Source of the DNA: Hespellia sp.
GTDB taxonomy: Bacteria; Bacillota; Clostridia; Lachnospirales; Lachnospiraceae
Reading direction: 5' to 3'
Length of the DNA stretch: 58,313 nucleotides
Assembly: GCA_022790755.1 (NCBI GenBank)
Contig: JAAVXR010000098.1
Location: 1-58,313, forward strand
Part shown: positions 26,837 to 34,647 of the stretch, in pieces
How the letters are laid out: each line of letters starts with the position of its first letter
Numbering within the stretch: position 1 is the stretch's first letter
Position numbers and translations under genes: made by a program
The notes under the pieces: model-generated
Seen by the model: only the letters and a program-made list of their open reading frames with translations
Databases searched by the model: none
What the model was told of the DNA's origin: nothing

Positions 26837-27598
26837 GTGGAGCGAAAGAGATCTGAATGGGAGAGCGGACAGTCCGTTCTTCATAAGGATGAGAAAGGGA
26901 TTTCTACGATAGAAAATGTGTATGGGAGTTTGAACTATACAAAAGGAGGCGGTCGTCACAGCCAGGAGAAGAAGGGATTCGTTCTGGAGGCGAAGGAGGC
27001 GCCGGGGACGGCGGGGCATACGGAGAAGGAGAAACAGTTTCAGCCGGAGCTTAGGAAGAAAGTGAAGATGAAAGACGAGCGGTTTTTGTATACCTCGGAA
27101 ATTCCGTTTCGGGACCAGGCCATTTTCTACGATGTGACAGAACGGGAAAAGAGCGACGAGTTTATCGCCTGTCTGAAAAATATGATAGAAATATTTGATC
27201 ACAGAACGGTGAGAGAGGTGTTCGGCTTTCTGGATCAGAGGCCGGAAAGACTGTGGAAAGAAATTTTAGAGCGGGAGAGAACGCAGAAATTATCGGCCGC
27301 TGCATTTGGACAAGTGAATCATCAGATGGAACGTCTGAACGCGCAGCTTCAGAAAAAGGAAGCGAGGGAGCAGCAACTGTGTGCACAGTTGCAGTTGATG
27401 ATTGAGCGGAGAAAGGAGGAGGAAAAGGAATCAAACGAAGAGAAAGAACGGAAAGATACAAAAAAATATGAAAGATATCCGGCGTTCGTACCAGCGTTGG
27501 CGCAGATGGAAGAGAAATCAGCACAGGGATCGACGGATACTGGAAATCTGGAAGAGGAGGGAGAAGACGAAAAGGGAGAAGAAACGGTAAAAAAATAA
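26837..27598 (+). CDS. eCIS-locus protein of unknown function
   Basis: A 253-residue, very charged protein. Residues 1-75 look disordered. Residues 85-160 form a compact helical segment (FYDVTEREKSDEFIACLKNM), residues 165-205 a coiled coil, and the tail is Glu/Lys-rich. I do not recognise it. GTG 26837 is chosen because GGAGGGGG lies seven bases upstream; the frame extends back to 26765 into the end of the repeat element, with no ribosome binding site there. It lies between the AAA+ gene and the sheath gene, so it may be an assembly factor or cargo; neither is shown. Confidence 0.6.
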   Translation: MERKRSEWESGQSVLHKDEKGISTIENVYGSLNYTKGGGRHSQEKKGFVLEAKEAPGTAGHTEKEKQFQPELRKKVKMKDERFLYTSEIPFRDQAIFYDVTEREKSDEFIACLKNMIEIFDHRTVREVFGFLDQRPERLWKEILERERTQKLSAAAFGQVNHQMERLNAQLQKKEAREQQLCAQLQLMIERRKEEEKESNEEKERKDTKKYERYPAFVPALAQMEEKSAQGSTDTGNLEEEGEDEKGEETVKK

Positions 27599-27620
27599 GA
27601 TTTTTTTGGAATGGAAAGGA

Positions 27621-27656
27621 ATGTTTATCAAAATGTTTAGTGGAACATTTTATAAT
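27621..27656 (+). promoter_or_regulatory. Candidate activator-dependent promoter of the eCIS structural operon
   Basis: TATAAT (27651-27656) has no -35 hexamer at the right distance. Instead ATGTTTA is repeated at 27621-27627 and 27633-27639, 12 bp apart, ending 11 bp before the -10; AAATGTT/AACATTT (27632-27650) also forms an inverted repeat. SARP activators bind such heptamer direct repeats over the -35 region, and a SARP gene lies 3 kb upstream. Confidence 0.5.
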
Positions 27657-27696
27657 AAACAACAATAGTATCTCATAAAATCATACAGTGGACGAG

Positions 27697-27759
27697 AAAG
27701 GAGGCAGTCGGTGCCAATATCGTAAAAAATAATAAAATAATTGGCCCCGGAAAAATATG
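27697..27759 (+). promoter_or_regulatory. Split ribosome binding site bridged by a hairpin (sheath gene)
   Basis: A strong AAAGGAGG (27697-27704) lies 52 bases before the sheath ATG (27757). Between them, 27708-27718 pairs with 27740-27750 (10 pairs, one mismatch, 21-base AT-rich loop). Folding leaves three bases before and six after the stem, giving an effective spacing of about nine bases. Without folding, AAAGGAGG would instead serve the four-codon frame GTG CCA ATA TCG TAA (27711-27725). Confidence 0.6.
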
Positions 27760-29496
27760 GCGGAATATTTATCACCAGGAGTATATGTAGAAGAATTTGA
27801 TTCAGGCGGAAAGCCGATGGAGGGTGTGGGAACAAGCACGGCCGGATTTATCGGACTTGCCCAGAGAGGTCCTGTGGAAGGTGTTCCACAGTTGGTTACA
27901 AACTTTGCGGATTTTAAGAGAAAATACGGCGGTTATCTCTCGGAAAACGAGTATGGAGAATATCGTTTTCTGGCTTATGCGGTGGAACATTTCTTTGTAA
28001 ATGGCGGAGCTCGCTGCTTTGTGTCCCGTGTGGCGCCGCAGGACGCGAAATGCTCCAAGGCTCAAGCACCTGCCGATGCGCCGGTGCTTCAGGTTGAGGC
28101 AAAGAATCCGGGACTGTGGGGAGACAATATGAGTATTGTCGTGACGCCGTCCAGCAAGGCCAAGACACAGATTCTGGAAGAACTTCAGACGGCGGACGGG
28201 AAACGGTATTCGGTGAAGAGTTCTGCAGGTTTTCATGCGGGGGACGTGGTGGTTTTCCGGGATATGACGTCTGTGGTGTATAACCGCGTGGTGAAAAGTC
28301 AGGATAATATCATCACCTTTGAAAAGGAGTTCGAGGAGGATGTGGTCGACAAAAATCTGCTTCCGACAAAGGTGATTTCTACCTGCGAATTCAATCTGGA
28401 AGTGAAATATGACGATATCGTGGAGTTTTATGAAAACTTGTCGTTCAACATTGCGACTCCGAACTATGTGGACAAAAAGACGGCGAAGTCGGAGCTGATT
28501 ACTGCGCAGTATATCGGAAAACCGCGCGAGGAGGCAATCGCACCGTTTGATGAGATCGCAGGGGAGGAACCAGATCAGGCATTTTGTGTGATTCATCCGA
28601 AAAATGGAAGCAACGGTTCCGTTTCCGATATCAGTGCGGCGGACTTTATCGGTACGGATAACGGCGCCGGAAAGCGCACGGGCATTCAGTCTTTCCTGGA
28701 CAATGACAACGTGTCGATTATGGCGGTGCCGGGAGTGGTTGATCCCAACGTACAGTTGATGCTGGTTGCGCATTGTGAGAATCTGGCCAGCCGTTTTGCG
28801 GTGCTGGATATGCCGAGAGACGCCAGAAAGATTGAAGACATTGTGGCGCACAGAGATATTGTGGACAGCAACTATGCGGCGATGTATCATCCATGGCTGG
28901 AAGTCTTTGATCCGCTGGATAAGAAGAACATTGCGATTCCGCCTTCTGGCTCCGTGATTGGAATCTATGCGAGAAGCGATACTGCCAGAGGAGTACATAA
29001 GGCGCCTGCAAATGAGACGGTCCGCGCGTGCGTTGGTCTGGATTGCCAGTTCAACAAAGGCGAGCAGGATATTCTCAATCCGAAAGGAGTGAACCTGATC
29101 CGTACCTTCCCGGGACAGGGAATTCGGGTCTGGGGTGCAAGGACGGCCAGCAGTGATCCGAGCTGGAAATACATCAATGTTCGCCGACTGTTCATTTTTG
29201 TGGAGGAGAGTATTAAGGCCAACACCAACTGGGCGGTATTTGAACCAAATGATGAAGTGCTGTGGGTTCGCGTAAAACGTACCATCGACGTATTTCTGAC
29301 CGGGCTGTGGAGGTCGGGTGCACTGGCTGGTTCCGCGCCATCGGAAGCGTTCTTCGTGAATGTCGGAAGAAATACCATGAGTCAGGACGATATCGACAAT
29401 GGAAGACTGATCTGCGTGATTGGTATTGCGCCAGTGAAACCGGCAGAATTTGTAATTTTCAGAATTTCTCAGAAGACCAGTGATTCCATTGAATAA
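27757..29496 (+). CDS. eCIS contractile sheath protein
   Basis: A 579-residue sheath subunit. The start MAEYLSPGVYVEEFDSGGKP (N-terminal linker that threads into neighbouring subunits) and the C-terminal region VRRLFIFVEESIKANTNWAV and GRLICVIGIAPVKPAEFVIF are diagnostic of Pvc2/Afp2 and phage tail sheaths (PF04984/PF17482). Sheath rings wrap the inner tube and contract to drive it through a membrane. Only one sheath gene is present, whereas AFP and PVC have three. It is first in the structural operon, with an unusual ribosome binding site (see 27697). Confidence 0.95.
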   Translation: MAEYLSPGVYVEEFDSGGKPMEGVGTSTAGFIGLAQRGPVEGVPQLVTNFADFKRKYGGYLSENEYGEYRFLAYAVEHFFVNGGARCFVSRVAPQDAKCSKAQAPADAPVLQVEAKNPGLWGDNMSIVVTPSSKAKTQILEELQTADGKRYSVKSSAGFHAGDVVVFRDMTSVVYNRVVKSQDNIITFEKEFEEDVVDKNLLPTKVISTCEFNLEVKYDDIVEFYENLSFNIATPNYVDKKTAKSELITAQYIGKPREEAIAPFDEIAGEEPDQAFCVIHPKNGSNGSVSDISAADFIGTDNGAGKRTGIQSFLDNDNVSIMAVPGVVDPNVQLMLVAHCENLASRFAVLDMPRDARKIEDIVAHRDIVDSNYAAMYHPWLEVFDPLDKKNIAIPPSGSVIGIYARSDTARGVHKAPANETVRACVGLDCQFNKGEQDILNPKGVNLIRTFPGQGIRVWGARTASSDPSWKYINVRRLFIFVEESIKANTNWAVFEPNDEVLWVRVKRTIDVFLTGLWRSGALAGSAPSEAFFVNVGRNTMSQDDIDNGRLICVIGIAPVKPAEFVIFRISQKTSDSIE

Positions 29497-29525
29497 TAGA
29501 GAAATAGAAAGGAGTACAAAGAAAG

Positions 29526-29951
29526 ATGGCTACGTATCCACATGGAAAGTTTAGATATAAGGTTGAAATAGACGGCCTGGAAGCCGGCGGTTTCTCGGAG
29601 GCGTCCGGATTCGACGCATCCATTGATGTAATCGAGTACCGCGAGGGTGATATGGTACAGACTCCGATGAAAATACCGGGGTTAAAAAAGTATGGGAATA
29701 TTACGTTAAAACAGGGTGTTGCGGACTCTATGGTGATGTATGAATGGATGATTGCCGGTGTGGAAGGGGAAGTGGAACGCAAGACGATCACGATTACCAT
29801 TTTGGATGAGACGGAGACAGCCGCCGCGTCCTGGCAGGTTATCAATGCCTGGCCGACCAAATATACGGCGCCGGACTTCAATGCAACCTCCTCGGAGATC
29901 GCGATCGAGTCCATTGAAATCGCGCATGAAGGGATGACCAGAGTTTCTTAG
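29526..29951 (+). CDS. eCIS inner tube protein 1 (gp19-like)
   Basis: A 141-residue tube subunit of the T4 gp19/Hcp-like family (PF06841): FRYKVEIDGLEAGGFSEASG at the start and ESIEIAHEGMTRV at the end. It stacks as hexameric rings to form the tube inside the sheath. AAAGGAG precedes ATG 29526. A paralogue is at 30539. Confidence 0.94.
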   Translation: MATYPHGKFRYKVEIDGLEAGGFSEASGFDASIDVIEYREGDMVQTPMKIPGLKKYGNITLKQGVADSMVMYEWMIAGVEGEVERKTITITILDETETAAASWQVINAWPTKYTAPDFNATSSEIAIESIEIAHEGMTRVS

Positions 29952-29979
29952 TCTGGTGCGATGAAGAAAGGAGCCATTT

Positions 29980-30348
29980 ATGTTTGAGACAGAATTTTCA
30001 TTTGTATTGCCAAAAGGGTATGTGGACCGGGACGGAAATCTTCATAGGGAAGGGAAAATGCGTCTGGCGACTGCGGCGGATGAGATTATACCGCTTCGGG
30101 ACCCGCGAGTGCAGCAAAATCCCGGGTATCTGACGATTATTCTGCTCTCACGCGTGATTACCAGTCTGGGAGAAATGCCTGCGGTGGACACAAGAGTGGT
30201 GGAAGGACTTTATACGCCGGATCTTGCATTTTTGCAGGATTTTTATCAGAGGATCAATCAGGCGGAGGTCCCGGTATATCGCACAGTGTGTCCACATTGC
30301 GGGGAGGAAATTGAAGTGCCGGTAAATTTTATGGAAGCCGGGCTATAG
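29980..30348 (+). CDS. Phage-tail-assembly-protein homologue (frame 0 of a -1 frameshift pair)
   Basis: A 122-residue protein: FVLPKGYVDRDGNLHREGKM and RDPRVQQNPGYLTIILLSRV are typical of the tail assembly proteins found after the tube gene in eCIS and some phages, and it ends with a possible zinc knuckle half CPHC (about residues 107-110). AAGGAGCC precedes ATG 29980. Near its 3' end is A AAT TTT (30324-30330), a six-base spacer and a stem-loop, so a fraction of ribosomes probably shift -1 and make a longer protein (see 30324-30527). It lies between tube and candidate tape measure, as in phage tail chaperone genes. Confidence 0.85.
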   Translation: MFETEFSFVLPKGYVDRDGNLHREGKMRLATAADEIIPLRDPRVQQNPGYLTIILLSRVITSLGEMPAVDTRVVEGLYTPDLAFLQDFYQRINQAEVPVYRTVCPHCGEEIEVPVNFMEAGL

Positions 30349-30361
30349 AAGTATATCCGGC
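30324..30361 (+). promoter_or_regulatory. Predicted -1 ribosomal frameshift signal
   Basis: The slippery heptamer A AAT TTT is in the zero frame (30324-30330). After six bases (ATGGAA), GCCGGG (30337-30342) pairs with TCCGGC (30356-30361), and TATA (30344-30347) with TATA (30352-30355) around a GAAG loop: ten pairs with one bulged C. The zero-frame stop TAG (30346-30348) lies in the stem. GGGGAGG at about 30301-30307 could act as an upstream stimulator. Confidence 0.8.
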
Positions 30362-30527
30362 GGAAAAGATTTACGAGGAAACCGCGTTTATCGCCTATTA
30401 TATGCATTGGAGCCGAGAGGATATCTGGAATTTCTCTCACGGCGAGCGTCGCCGGTGGTGCGAGGAGATATCTGATATCAATGGAAAGATCAATCAGGAA
30501 CCAGAGAATGATATTTTCCGGATATAG
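30330..30527 (+). CDS. DUF6760-like C-terminal frame, probably made by -1 frameshift
   Basis: An open frame in -1 phase relative to 29980-30348. It reads VYPAEKIYEETAFIAYYMHW then SREDIWNFSHGERRRW and EEISDINGKINQ, which resembles the small DUF6760 proteins encoded at this place in other eCIS loci. It has no ATG, GTG or TTG before ATG 30402, which would cut off the conserved start; ATA 30345 is the only near-start. A shift at 30324-30330 would fuse 117 residues of the upstream protein to 65 of this frame (182 residues). The feature is given from the first shifted codon. Separate initiation at ATA or ATG is the alternative. Confidence 0.75.
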   Translation, partial: YGSRAIEVYPAEKIYEETAFIAYYMHWSREDIWNFSHGERRRWCEEISDINGKINQEPENDIFRI

Positions 30528-30538
30528 GGAGGAAAGCG

Positions 30539-30979
30539 ATGGCAATGCAGGACAATCTTGCGAAACGTACCAAATTCAAAGTAGTGCTGAATGGGGTGCC
30601 GCTTGGATTTTCGAAAATTTCTAATATCTCCGCGACGATGGAATTTGAGACGGTGACAGAGGGCGGTCTCAACGATCGGGTGCATTATCTACAAAAACCC
30701 CGTCAGACTCTGGATAAACTGGTGCTGGAGTATGGAATCGCGAGTGGGGAACTTCTGCGGACGACGTTGACGGCCGGAAGTGTGCTCAATATGGGGATTG
30801 TGATTATGGTCATGCCGGAAAGCGGTATGATACCGACGGCGACCTATGAAGCGGACTGGGGAATCGTCACAAAATGGGAAATTGATACGTTGGACGCTTT
30901 GGACAGTGGGCCGGTGATTAAAAGAGTGGAAATCTCACATACCGGATTGAATGAGACTGTGAATAAAATAGGATTGTAG
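30539..30979 (+). CDS. eCIS tube protein 2 (gp19-like, Pvc5-like)
   Basis: A 146-residue second gp19-family protein (RTKFKVVLNGVPLGFSKISN at the start, KRVEISHTGLNETVN at the end). In AFP/PVC, later tube paralogues form specialised rings near the baseplate; position here before the LysM and hub genes suggests a tube-initiation ring. GGGAGGAAAGCG precedes ATG 30539. Confidence 0.9.
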   Translation: MAMQDNLAKRTKFKVVLNGVPLGFSKISNISATMEFETVTEGGLNDRVHYLQKPRQTLDKLVLEYGIASGELLRTTLTAGSVLNMGIVIMVMPESGMIPTATYEADWGIVTKWEIDTLDALDSGPVIKRVEISHTGLNETVNKIGL

Positions 30980-30980
30980 G

Positions 30981-33900
30981 ATGATAAAAATAATTGAACC
31001 ATTTCAATCGAAAATAAAGCTTCATATCGGAACAGAGTTTCTCCAGAGTCTGTGGGACCGGTATGTTCCGGTCTCATCAGAGGCATATGAAGCGATTTCT
31101 CTTATTTATCTGAGTCAAAAAGGAGAGACAGGAGAAGAGAGAAAACAGCAGGTGCAGTTTCTGATCAATCTTATATGGAAAAATATTCTGATACGGATGA
31201 ATCTGAGACAAAACCCCATATTAGGCAGTCATACGTCCATCAGTCACAGTCTGGAGCGGACCACAGAATATTATTTTAAGCAGTTAAAAAGAACGGATTT
31301 TCAGATATATCAGTCGGTAAAGAGGTATACGGTTTGTCTGGAAAAGGCAGAAAATGAGAACCAGCGGTACAAGAATCTGCAAAAGGAACAGTTCATGGTC
31401 AGGCAGAAGCAGAATGAATGTCAAATGCTGCGGGAATTATCCGTTCAGTTGAAAGAATTACGAACAACACAGGCGGTGAAACTGGAAAAAACGTTGGGAA
31501 CGGAAGTGTTTCGATCTCTAGAGAAGAAAGAATATAAACTATTATCGGAGGCGCTGATCTGGACAGAAAAGAGGCGGATGGAAGAGTATCTCCAAAATTG
31601 TAGTGAGAACACGTGTCAGAAGCTTCTGGAGCGATTGACGCAGGCGGCTTCCGAGACAGAGATCAGGCGAATCCCACAAGTAGAGCATGTATTGGAAATT
31701 GGTAAAACGCTTGAGACAGAGAAGAAGTGGGAGCGTTTCCGGGAGCGAATGCTGCTTCTTTTTGCAGAATGTACACAGGAAGAATTTCGAAAAGTGTATC
31801 AGAACGTTCTTTTTCAGGAGGTGGACGCTGCAAAGGAAGACGGCGGACATTCGCATACAGATGTGATCTGGAGACGTACGAAAGGGGAAATGAATCTTCA
31901 GATTGAGCGGATGGATCATATGGAAATACACGCTTTCTGGGAAAAACTTCCTGCGATGATAGAAGAAGCTTGCCGAGAACAGGAGATTTTATGGCGGGAA
32001 CAGCGGGAGGAAGTGCAGAAAAAAGACCATTATCTTTGTTATAGTGTCTGCAGGAAATTTAGAGATCGGTTAGAAAAAACTCAGAAAATATATTTGGCAG
32101 AGATGATAAGCCGTCTGAAACATGTGTTTATGCAATTCGAAGAGGCGAATTTGTCTAGGGAAGAAACTGGTGCGCCTCAAAGAGAAATGGATGTGTCCCG
32201 AAGAGAGCCGGATGTGATTCAGAGAGAACTAGATGTGATTCAAAGAGAATCAAGTGTGATTCAGAGAGAACTAGATGTGATTCAAAGAGAATCAAGTGTG
32301 ATTCGAAGAGAGCCGGATGTGGCTCAAAAAGAAACGGACATGGTTCAGAGAGAATCAGATGTGATTCGAAGAGAAGTGGATGCGGTTCAAAAAGGGACGG
32401 ACATGGCTCAGAGAGAATCAGATGTGCTTCAAAGAGAAACAGACATCATTCAAAGAGAGGCAAACACGATTCGAGAGACCGTCAATAAGTCCTTGGGAAC
32501 GATGGAAATGTTTTTTGGGGAACGTGTACGGAATCTCATAGAGAAGGAAATCGTAAACGGCGGTGTGTTTCAGGAGTGCGTGAGGGAACTGGAGAGAGAA
32601 TGTCTGCAACACACAGAAGAATTGGAGCAGGAGATTTCCGAAATGGAGTTTCGGGCTCTGGAGACATATCAGGATACTTTGCAGGTTTCCCATTTGTCTG
32701 ACCTGTGGCAGCGGCGAGAGAGTCAGTCGGATTCTGTGTTGAATTCGGAAGATAAGGAACAGGAGCGCTCTAATCTGCAGAAGTGGAGCAATGCGCTGCT
32801 TACCCTATTGGCGCCCGGATATAAGGAAGCGAAATATAAAAAGTCAGAAAACGATAATTTGAATCATAAAAAATCTGAATATAGAAAATCAGAAAATAAA
32901 ATGGCAGAAGAAACAGATGATGTTTCGCGCATACTGAGAAAAGAATATGCAACGATTCAGAAGGAAGCATGGACTCTGGAACAGAGTCAGGTGCAGGCAT
33001 CGGAAGATAGAATCGAGAAAACGTCCCCAACGCCGACGGAAATAGAAAAAGACCGTTTCGAAATCCAGCAATTTGCAAGACAGCTGGCGGAACAAGTGCA
33101 GGGGAAGGTGCCGATTTCATTTACATATCCGGAGAATGCGTTTCGAAATCCAGCAATTCAGGAGTTCCTTCAATATATTCGACAGACCGATTCCGCGGAG
33201 TATAAGGAATTGGTCTGGAAAATGGCAGATACAATGATGACTGCGAGTCAAATGGTATCCATGCGAACATTCAGTGATACCATCGGAGAAGAAAAATGGG
33301 AGGACGGGACGTCATCGAGTAATATTTCGAAAGAATTCAGGGAATATGGAGAGGCATTGCTGATTCACCCGGAACAGAGAGAAATCGGAACGGAAAATCA
33401 GAAGACGAAAGATGAAAAATGGTCTGCGGACGAGGTTTCGATGAGAAGCATCCGGCAGCAGATTGAAGATGCCAAAGAAGGTGTGAAACTTCGGCGTCTG
33501 ATTGATCAGTTGAATCAGCAAATACAAAGAGAAGAGATTCACCTGGTATACCAGGAAGCACAATTGAAAACTGTTCCCGTACGCAAGTTGCTTGCAAAGA
33601 TAGAACAGGCGGATGAGAAAGCGTACAGAGAATTTGTCACTCAACTGGCAAACGCTGTCCTGGAGATACAGCGCGAGAGACAGATGAACGATAGCAAAAC
33701 GGTGTTCCAGGAAAAAGCAGATGTTGTTTTTGAGGAAGATACCGGTAGGATGGCTGAGTCGAATACTCAGAGATTACAGAGAGATGAGGAGCCGTCATTG
33801 GTTCATCCTGCACAGAATCAGATCGGTGCTGGAACGATCAGGGAACTGATGGAGCAGATTCGGACATACGAGAAGACACGTCGGGAGGAACAGAAAACAG

Positions 33901-34619
33901 AGATGCATCATCTGGAGACCCGGATACGCCGATTGGGAATAAGAGTACCTTATGTGGAACAGACGATAGAGGGAATGTTGTTTGGAATAGATTCTGAAAA
34001 AGGACAGACGCAAAGGGAGTGGATACCACAATTTTCAGATCGCAAAATAACACGAATGGTGTTGGAAGAAGCGTGGCAATATCCAGATCGTGAAAAGATA
34101 CGAGTGGTGCGGGAAGAGGCGCTGCAATATCGGGACTATGGAACAATGCAAACGGAATGGGAAAAAACGCCGAAATATTCAGATCATGGAAAAATGGCGA
34201 CAGCACAGGGAGAAGTAGAAGGACAAACGCAAGATCGTAAGACCTTACTGCCAATGGCGGAAGAGATGGAAATGCAGTTTGCTGGTCTTGAGAAATCAAG
34301 TCGCGGCCGAAGAGAACTAGAAACGCGGTTTGTAGACAGTCCTTCCTGGCAGACGGAGCAAGTACTGCAATATGCGGCTTCCGGAAAGAATTTTTGGCAG
34401 GAGCAGCAAAAAGATGCGCTGCAGAAGCAGGAAGAGACTATGCAGATCAAGTCTTTACAGCAGCAGTTGGATGTGAGACTCAAAGAGGTGGAACGAAAAT
34501 TGCAAAGGACGGAGAACACGGCCGATCGGGAGGTAAGCGTTCGGGATCTTGCAGATAAAGTAAAACGACAGCTTCACGAAGAGTTACATATGGAACGTCT
34601 GCGCAGAGGGTTGACATAA
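30981..34619 (+). CDS. Giant coiled-coil protein, candidate tape measure
   Basis: A 1212-residue, strongly charged and mostly helical protein with long coiled coils and no membrane segment. Residues 401-498 are 14 tandem heptads (consensus R-E-x-D-V-I-Q). The C-terminal 25 residues (ADKVKRQLHEELHMERLRRG) are amphipathic. Its place after the tube and tail-assembly genes and before the LysM/hub genes is where phages and eCIS encode the tape measure; a full helix of this length would span about 180 nm. It lacks the hydrophobic patches of phage tape measures, so a scaffold or cargo role is possible. It starts one base after the tube gene stop. Confidence 0.6.
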   Translation: MIKIIEPFQSKIKLHIGTEFLQSLWDRYVPVSSEAYEAISLIYLSQKGETGEERKQQVQFLINLIWKNILIRMNLRQNPILGSHTSISHSLERTTEYYFKQLKRTDFQIYQSVKRYTVCLEKAENENQRYKNLQKEQFMVRQKQNECQMLRELSVQLKELRTTQAVKLEKTLGTEVFRSLEKKEYKLLSEALIWTEKRRMEEYLQNCSENTCQKLLERLTQAASETEIRRIPQVEHVLEIGKTLETEKKWERFRERMLLLFAECTQEEFRKVYQNVLFQEVDAAKEDGGHSHTDVIWRRTKGEMNLQIERMDHMEIHAFWEKLPAMIEEACREQEILWREQREEVQKKDHYLCYSVCRKFRDRLEKTQKIYLAEMISRLKHVFMQFEEANLSREETGAPQREMDVSRREPDVIQRELDVIQRESSVIQRELDVIQRESSVIRREPDVAQKETDMVQRESDVIRREVDAVQKGTDMAQRESDVLQRETDIIQREANTIRETVNKSLGTMEMFFGERVRNLIEKEIVNGGVFQECVRELERECLQHTEELEQEISEMEFRALETYQDTLQVSHLSDLWQRRESQSDSVLNSEDKEQERSNLQKWSNALLTLLAPGYKEAKYKKSENDNLNHKKSEYRKSENKMAEETDDVSRILRKEYATIQKEAWTLEQSQVQASEDRIEKTSPTPTEIEKDRFEIQQFARQLAEQVQGKVPISFTYPENAFRNPAIQEFLQYIRQTDSAEYKELVWKMADTMMTASQMVSMRTFSDTIGEEKWEDGTSSSNISKEFREYGEALLIHPEQREIGTENQKTKDEKWSADEVSMRSIRQQIEDAKEGVKLRRLIDQLNQQIQREEIHLVYQEAQLKTVPVRKLLAKIEQADEKAYREFVTQLANAVLEIQRERQMNDSKTVFQEKADVVFEEDTGRMAESNTQRLQRDEEPSLVHPAQNQIGAGTIRELMEQIRTYEKTRREEQKTEMHHLETRIRRLGIRVPYVEQTIEGMLFGIDSEKGQTQREWIPQFSDRKITRMVLEEAWQYPDREKIRVVREEALQYRDYGTMQTEWEKTPKYSDHGKMATAQGEVEGQTQDRKTLLPMAEEMEMQFAGLEKSSRGRRELETRFVDSPSWQTEQVLQYAASGKNFWQEQQKDALQKQEETMQIKSLQQQLDVRLKEVERKLQRTENTADREVSVRDLADKVKRQLHEELHMERLRRGLT
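32181..32474 (+). repeat. 14 x 21-bp in-frame tandem repeat (heptad repeats)
   Basis: Fourteen imperfect 21-bp units such as AGAGAACTAGATGTGATTCA encode seven-residue units R-E-x-D-V-I-Q. Pairs of neighbouring units are nearly identical (for example 32223-32306), which indicates recent duplication. Copy number changes would keep frame and alter protein length by 7 residues per unit. Confidence 0.9.
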
Positions 34620-34647
34620 GATATGAAGGAAGGGAAGTGGAGAGCAT

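Noticed and set aside
32181..32474. CRISPR-like array
   Set aside because: The 21-bp units are in-frame, without spacers, and encode heptads of a coiled coil.
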